Shown here one piece after another: positions 13,852-17,312 of a DNA stretch of 17,312 bases (its first letter is position 1; every line of letters begins with the position of its first letter). Both the position numbers and the translations under genes were made by a program. Location: contig CAYFQR010000031.1 of the NCBI GenBank assembly GCA_964345365.1, positions 1 to 17,312 of the forward strand, written 5' to 3'. This DNA is from RUG754 sp964345365 (GTDB taxonomy: Bacteria > Bacillota > Clostridia > Peptostreptococcales > Anaerovoracaceae). The notes beneath the pieces were generated by a model, which worked only from the letters and a program-made list of their open reading frames with translations, did not search any database and had not been told where the DNA came from.

Positions 13852-15624
13852 TTAAAACGCTGCAGTTTCCTCTGAAAGCCAAGCCCTTTCCTCATCGGTG
13901 AGATGCGGAGAAAGAATGTCGAATATCCTTTTATTATAGGAATTAAGGCTGTTCAATTCATCTCGCGTGAGCATCTCGGGCAGTATGGATGCTCTGTCAT
14001 AAGGGGCAAGCGTCAATGTTTCAAAGTAGTTGAAACCGGAGTTGTCCTCGAGTGTGAGAATCAGATTTTCAATCCTTATGCCGTATTCACCCGTTACATA
14101 ATATCCCGGCTCATTGGAAGTTATCATGCCCGGCATGAGAGGCACGCCGACCTTACCCTTAGAAGTAAGTTTTCTTATGGAGTTAGGGCCTTCATGCACG
14201 CTCAAGAGATAACCCACACCGTGGCCGGTACCGTGATTATAGTCAAGACCCATATCCCAAAGAGGCTTTCTCGCGAGGACGTCCAGTGAAGAACCGAGAG
14301 TGTCCTTAGGGAAACGTGCTGCACCGAGCGAGAGGTTGCCTCGAAGGACAGCCGTATAAGAAACTTTCATTTCATCACTTATTTCACCTATAGACACCGT
14401 TCTCGTAACATCCGTAGAGCCTGTGAGATAGTGGCCGCCAGTGTCTATCAGCAGGAAGCCGTTTTCGATACGTTTGTTTGATTCCTCGGTTGGCTCGTAG
14501 TGGACTATCGCAGCATGGTCACCCGTAGCAACTATGGAGTCAAAGCTGAGTGAGATGAACCCGTCCTGTATTTTTCTCAGCTCCGTAAGATATGACTCGA
14601 CACTCCTTTCGGTTTCTTCGTGAATCAAACCGCTTGCAGAGAGTTTTTTGAGCCAAAAGATTGTTTTGGTGAGTGCGATGCCGTCGATAACATGAGTTTT
14701 TCGGAAATTGTCAATTTCGGCGGGGTTTTTTATCGCCTTTGCAAGCGATGTCGGGTTATCATTAAAGGTAGGGTTGCTGAGAGACGAAACAAGGGTTTCG
14801 TTCACCGTATTACCATCTACCATGATAGGGTCGTCCAAAGATTTGACATCATCATAAATGTCAAAATACGGCTTAAACGATATGCCGAATGCGGACAGCT
14901 CTTCCTTGATTTCCGGGGTGAGAGCTTCATCTGCGATATATAGTACGGCCGCTTCATCCGTAACCACGGTGTAAGCCATTGCTACAGGCGTGTACATGAC
15001 ATCGCAGCCGCGATAGTTATATAGCCATGCTATGTCGTCAAGTGAAGCTATGAGTATGCCTTTGCAATCCTTTTCTTTATATGCTTTTCTCAAATCTGAA
15101 AGTTTTTCGGACACCGCTTTGCCTGAATATTTTTCACTGAGAAGATTTATTATGCCGTTAGGGAAAGGAGGACGGTCATCCCATATCCTGTCCGCTAAAT
15201 CGATATTTGTCTTGAATATAACATCCTTGCCGGATAAAGCGGATTTCAATTCTTTAGATAAAGTACTGTTTACGGTTCTGCCGTCATAGCCGACGGACTG
15301 ACCGAAAAGCACGTTTGATTTGAGATATTCATCTAAATCGGGGACTCCCGGCTCACCTTGCTTCATCAATATAATTTCGCTGCCTTGAAGTTGTTCTTCG
15401 GCTTGTAGGAAATATCTGCCGTCCGTCCAGAGTCTTGCGTCTTTTAGTGAAACAAGGAGTTTACCTGCCGAACCGTCGAAACCGGAGAAATATTCTCTTG
15501 CCTTGAAATAACTGCCCACATATTCGGAAGCATGGAAGTCATCCGTAAGGATAATATAGTAATCGATGTTTTCTTTTAACATCTCACCTCTTAAAAGGTC
15601 AAGCTTCATATTGATTTTTTTCAT
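13852..15624 (-). CDS. Xaa-Pro aminopeptidase (M24B, three-domain APP1 type)
   Basis: This cytoplasmic metallopeptidase cuts the N-terminal residue from peptides with proline second. The 590-residue length and three-domain plan match the long APP1-like form, also found in eukaryotes, rather than the 440-residue E. coli PepP. Two creatinase-like domains fill residues 1-300; the first contains FTGFDGSAG-like FSGFDGSAG and WTDGRYFLQA. The pita-bread domain holds the five metal ligands: D394 (LLIDTGG), D405 (GSTDVTR), H468 (HGTGHGVG), E505 (SNEPGYY) and E519 (GIRIENL). H370 and H375 (GDHAAIVHY) lie where substrate-binding histidines are expected. AGGAGG seven nt upstream fixes the ATG start. With pepT it fits a peptide-fermenting lifestyle. 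Confidence 0.95.
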   Translation of the reverse strand: MKKINMKLDLLRGEMLKENIDYYIILTDDFHASEYVGSYFKAREYFSGFDGSAGKLLVSLKDARLWTDGRYFLQAEEQLQGSEIILMKQGEPGVPDLDEYLKSNVLFGQSVGYDGRTVNSTLSKELKSALSGKDVIFKTNIDLADRIWDDRPPFPNGIINLLSEKYSGKAVSEKLSDLRKAYKEKDCKGILIASLDDIAWLYNYRGCDVMYTPVAMAYTVVTDEAAVLYIADEALTPEIKEELSAFGISFKPYFDIYDDVKSLDDPIMVDGNTVNETLVSSLSNPTFNDNPTSLAKAIKNPAEIDNFRKTHVIDGIALTKTIFWLKKLSASGLIHEETERSVESYLTELRKIQDGFISLSFDSIVATGDHAAIVHYEPTEESNKRIENGFLLIDTGGHYLTGSTDVTRTVSIGEISDEMKVSYTAVLRGNLSLGAARFPKDTLGSSLDVLARKPLWDMGLDYNHGTGHGVGYLLSVHEGPNSIRKLTSKGKVGVPLMPGMITSNEPGYYVTGEYGIRIENLILTLEDNSGFNYFETLTLAPYDRASILPEMLTRDELNSLNSYNKRIFDILSPHLTDEERAWLSEETAAF

Positions 15625-15649
15625 ATCAATACCTCCTAAAACTTATTAG

Positions 15650-15678
15650 AGTTTAACACAAGGGAGAGAGGGTTTCAA
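15650..15678 (-). promoter_or_regulatory. Promoter of the Xaa-Pro aminopeptidase gene
   Basis: On the minus strand TTGAAA (15678-15673) and TAAACT (15655-15650) are 17 nt apart, and the -10 is preceded by TGT, an extended -10. The start of transcription would be about 18 nt ahead of the start codon, with the AGGAGG at 15632-15637 between them. Confidence 0.6.
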
Positions 15679-15729
15679 TGAATGAAGATACAAAAATATT
15701 CCAGAATGCTGAATTCCATAAAAAATCGT

Positions 15730-15746
15730 AAAAAAAAAAAAAAAAA
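15730..15746. repeat. Homopolymer of 17 A
   Basis: Seventeen consecutive A on the plus strand lie between the Xaa-Pro aminopeptidase promoter and the next promoter to the right. It is about 50 nt upstream of the -35 of the minus-strand promoter, where an A/T tract could act as an upstream element. Such a run is prone to length change and to sequencing error. Confidence 0.85.
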
Positions 15747-15827
15747 CCGCTTATGTGTTAATATTAAAGACAACAAAGATAACGGCACTCATAACTCCAA
15801 TCATGAAGCAATATAAGCTAAAAAACA

Positions 15828-15857
15828 TTGAAGAAAACGAGAGAGTTGTGGTAGAAT
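15828..15857 (+). promoter_or_regulatory. Promoter of the small membrane protein gene
   Basis: TTGAAG (15828-15833) and TAGAAT (15852-15857) are 18 nt apart with a TGG extension before the -10. The predicted leader of about 85 nt contains a 7-bp hairpin, TATGCTG (15873-15879) with CAGCATA (15892-15898). Confidence 0.6.
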
Positions 15858-15949
15858 AGCTGCATACATAACTATGCTGTTCACACAAGGTCAGCATAAG
15901 CATGGTACAGCAACTTGCATATGACAAAATTACAATTTACGGAGGCTTT

Positions 15950-16312
15950 ATGGCTAAGAAAAAACCGAAGAACAGTGACTATAATTACAGTAAACGCAAA
16001 GAAATCGAAAAAGAAATAAGAGAAAAAAAGCAGGCCGCCAAAGAGAAAAAAAGAAAAGCGAGCCTTATTCATACTGCTGCTATTTTCATGCTGCTCGTCG
16101 CATTCGGACTTGCGATTGCGGGAACATTAAATAAGGAAAAAACATATTTTGCCGTAATATGCGGGTTGCTCACGGGGCTTGGAATGACGACATTGTCTTT
16201 CTATTACATGCCGATTAAAAAGTCAGCCGGCAAACTCTGTTTTGTTCTCGGCATTGTAATGCTTGTTGCAACACTGATAGCGGCACGTCAGCTCGGATAT
16301 TTCGGAATATAG
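15950..16312 (+). CDS. Small membrane protein with a lysine-rich N-terminus, unknown function
   Basis: I do not recognise a family for this 120-residue protein. Residues 1-38 are highly charged and mostly basic (KRKEIEKEIREKKQAAKEKKRK), likely an amphipathic helix in the cytoplasm. Three hydrophobic segments follow: about 40-58 (HTAAIFMLLVAFGLAIAGT), 65-85, and 94-112, with a short LGYFGI tail. The layout resembles many small clostridial membrane proteins of unassigned function. GGAGG eight nt or less upstream and a good promoter make it a real gene. The EamA transporter gene starts 84 nt downstream with no terminator between them, so the two are likely co-transcribed. Confidence 0.75.
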   Translation: MAKKKPKNSDYNYSKRKEIEKEIREKKQAAKEKKRKASLIHTAAIFMLLVAFGLAIAGTLNKEKTYFAVICGLLTGLGMTTLSFYYMPIKKSAGKLCFVLGIVMLVATLIAARQLGYFGI

Positions 16313-16337
16313 TTGTTGAACTGCAAAAAATCAGCAT

Positions 16338-16426
16338 TAGACAAGAAGACTGCGAGGGAATAGACAGTGAAAAAGAAAACTACAGGGAAATAATCGGTGA
16401 GTAAGAGAACTATAGGGATATTGTCG
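16338..16426 (+). repeat. Three imperfect tandem units of about 30 nt spanning the EamA gene start
   Basis: The unit at 16367-16396 and the first ten codons of the EamA gene (16397-16426) match at 23 of 30 positions. A third, poorer copy with a 1-nt insertion lies at about 16338-16366. Each has an AAGA-xx-ACT core and an AGGGA block. The middle copy begins with GTG and reads VKKKTTGK then stop, against MSKRTIGILS for the gene. Confidence 0.7.
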
Positions 16427-17263
16427 ATACTCGTCTCGGCGGTGTTTTTCGGATTTATCCCGTTATTTGTAAAAATTGCATATGCCAACGGAGCAACAAC
16501 CTTGACGGCAGCTTTCTTTCGCTTCGCCGGAGTAGTGCCTTTTTTGTGGCTTTACCTTAAAGTCAAAGGCATTGGCATAAGGGTAACTTTTTCAGAGCTG
16601 AAAAGGATTGCCTTAATTTCGGTATTCGGATATTGCGGCACTGCGGTACTGCTTTTTTTATCATACAATTATATTTCCTCGGGGGTAGCTACTACAGTAC
16701 ATTTTCTCTATCCTGCCGTCACCGTTTTCGCGGCGGTTATATTTTATAAAAAGAAAATGTCGCCCGTTAAATTGCTCTGCATGTCTCTTTGCATTGTAGG
16801 CGTGATTATGTTTCATGAGGGCAGATTCGGGGAATCGTTCCTGGGGATAATTTTTGCGGCGGCATCGTCAGTGACATACGGTTTCTATACCGTTTATCTG
16901 GGGAACAATGATATCGGAAAGATGAATTCCCTTAAGATGCTTTTTCACATGTCATGGATAGGGGCGACGATGATGCTGCTTTTAGGTCTCGTGACCGATG
17001 GTATAAATTTAAGTTTCAACCCTGTTTCATGGGGTGTGATGATATTCGCATCCGTTTTTGCGACTTTTATAGGGGCATTCGGTTATCAAATAGGAGTCAA
17101 GTATGTAGGCTCGGAAAATGCAGCTATGCTGAGTACATTTGAGCCCATAACGAGCATAGTTGTCGGCGTGCTCGTATACAGCGAACCGTTCACCTTGAAA
17201 ACAGCCGTCGGATGTGCGGCGATAATAATTTCAACCTTGATTATAGCGAGGTCTAAGGAATAA
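16397..17263 (+). CDS. EamA/DMT-superfamily transporter
   Basis: The 288-residue protein has ten predicted membrane helices arranged as two EamA repeats of five. Recognisable marks are the opening helix with FGFIPLFVKIAY, AAFFRFAGVVPF in helix 2, ATTVHFLYPAVTVFAA in the first repeat, and the second-repeat signature ENAAMLSTFEPITSIVVGVLVYSEPF near 238-263. Such proteins export metabolites such as amino acids, nucleosides or sugars across the cytoplasmic membrane; the substrate cannot be told. The start is GTG at 16397, with ACAGGGA about 9 nt upstream. The ribosome binding site lies inside the middle copy of the tandem repeat just described. It follows the small membrane protein gene and probably shares its transcript. 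Confidence 0.9.
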   Translation: MSKRTIGILSILVSAVFFGFIPLFVKIAYANGATTLTAAFFRFAGVVPFLWLYLKVKGIGIRVTFSELKRIALISVFGYCGTAVLLFLSYNYISSGVATTVHFLYPAVTVFAAVIFYKKKMSPVKLLCMSLCIVGVIMFHEGRFGESFLGIIFAAASSVTYGFYTVYLGNNDIGKMNSLKMLFHMSWIGATMMLLLGLVTDGINLSFNPVSWGVMIFASVFATFIGAFGYQIGVKYVGSENAAMLSTFEPITSIVVGVLVYSEPFTLKTAVGCAAIIISTLIIARSKE

Positions 17264-17286
17264 GTTACGTTCAATTATAAAAAGAA

Positions 17287-17303
17287 CGGGACAAAAAATC
17301 CCG
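17287..17303 (-). terminator. Short hairpin after the EamA gene, possible terminator for a gene to the right
   Basis: CGGGA (17287-17291) pairs with TCCCG (17299-17303). T-rich sequence follows only on the minus strand, so it better fits a minus-strand gene beyond the window edge than the EamA gene. Confidence 0.45.
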
Positions 17304-17312
17304 AAATAAAAC

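Noticed and set aside
15678..15731. A 17-residue small ORF (MNEDTKIFQNAEFHKKS) with a purine-rich stretch upstream
   Set aside because: The purine stretch is the spacer of the minus-strand aminopeptidase promoter, no plus-strand promoter is seen, and the sequence has no recognisable feature.

Overview
The window reads as chromosomal DNA of an anaerobic, low-to-mid-GC Firmicute of the class Clostridia. The signs are strong AGGAGG-type ribosome binding sites, some TTG and GTG starts, a rubredoxin-tailed flavodiiron protein, a Bfd-type [2Fe-2S] protein, and dipeptide- and tripeptide-releasing peptidases. The gene mix resembles the Eubacterium/Mogibacterium (Anaerovoracaceae) group, but that placement is an impression and no marker gene here tests it. 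Most of the window is ordinary housekeeping and accessory-metabolism DNA with short intergenic gaps. I see no rRNA, tRNA, CRISPR array, prophage or intact insertion sequence.

Layout, left to right. A C-terminal scrap of a likely TrkA/KtrA-type protein (2-97) is followed by a small hairpin-bearing gap and by nagB on the minus strand (256-1005). From 1171 to 3001 lies the most unusual stretch, a row of four gene pieces: a Crp/Fnr regulator lacking its N-terminus (minus strand), an inner piece of an electron-transfer flavoprotein alpha subunit, an inner piece of a flavodiiron protein with one in-frame stop, and a PhoU lacking its N-terminus. The last three are on the plus strand and share one reading frame. 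A pyridoxamine kinase gene follows closely (3013-3840) and ends at a clear terminator.

Next come an ABC exporter pair (ATPase 4089-4790, large FtsX-type permease with a long coiled coil 4816-7881), a tightly coupled redox pair (Bfd-like protein 8176-8376, four-domain flavodiiron protein 8378-10243), peptidase T (10354-11556), a convergent YihY/BrkB membrane protein (minus, 11614-12498), an acyltransferase-fold protein related to 2-oxoacid dehydrogenase E2 but lacking its catalytic residues (12843-13715), an M24 Xaa-Pro aminopeptidase (minus, 13852-15624), a small lysine-rich membrane protein (15950-16312) and an EamA/DMT transporter (16397-17263).

Functional picture. The intact flavodiiron protein with its Bfd-like neighbour is probably an oxygen or nitric-oxide scavenging unit. 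A second, divergent flavodiiron gene has been reduced to the fragment at 1916-2452. A rubredoxin-like tail remnant also lies just behind the intact gene. Together these suggest turnover of flavodiiron/rubredoxin genes in this genome. The strongest points for follow-up are the four-piece mosaic at 1171-3001, a perfect 17-bp inverted repeat at 12611-12647, triplicated 30-nt units in front of the EamA gene, and the rubredoxin-tail echo. I do not see convincing evidence of a wholly new biological system.
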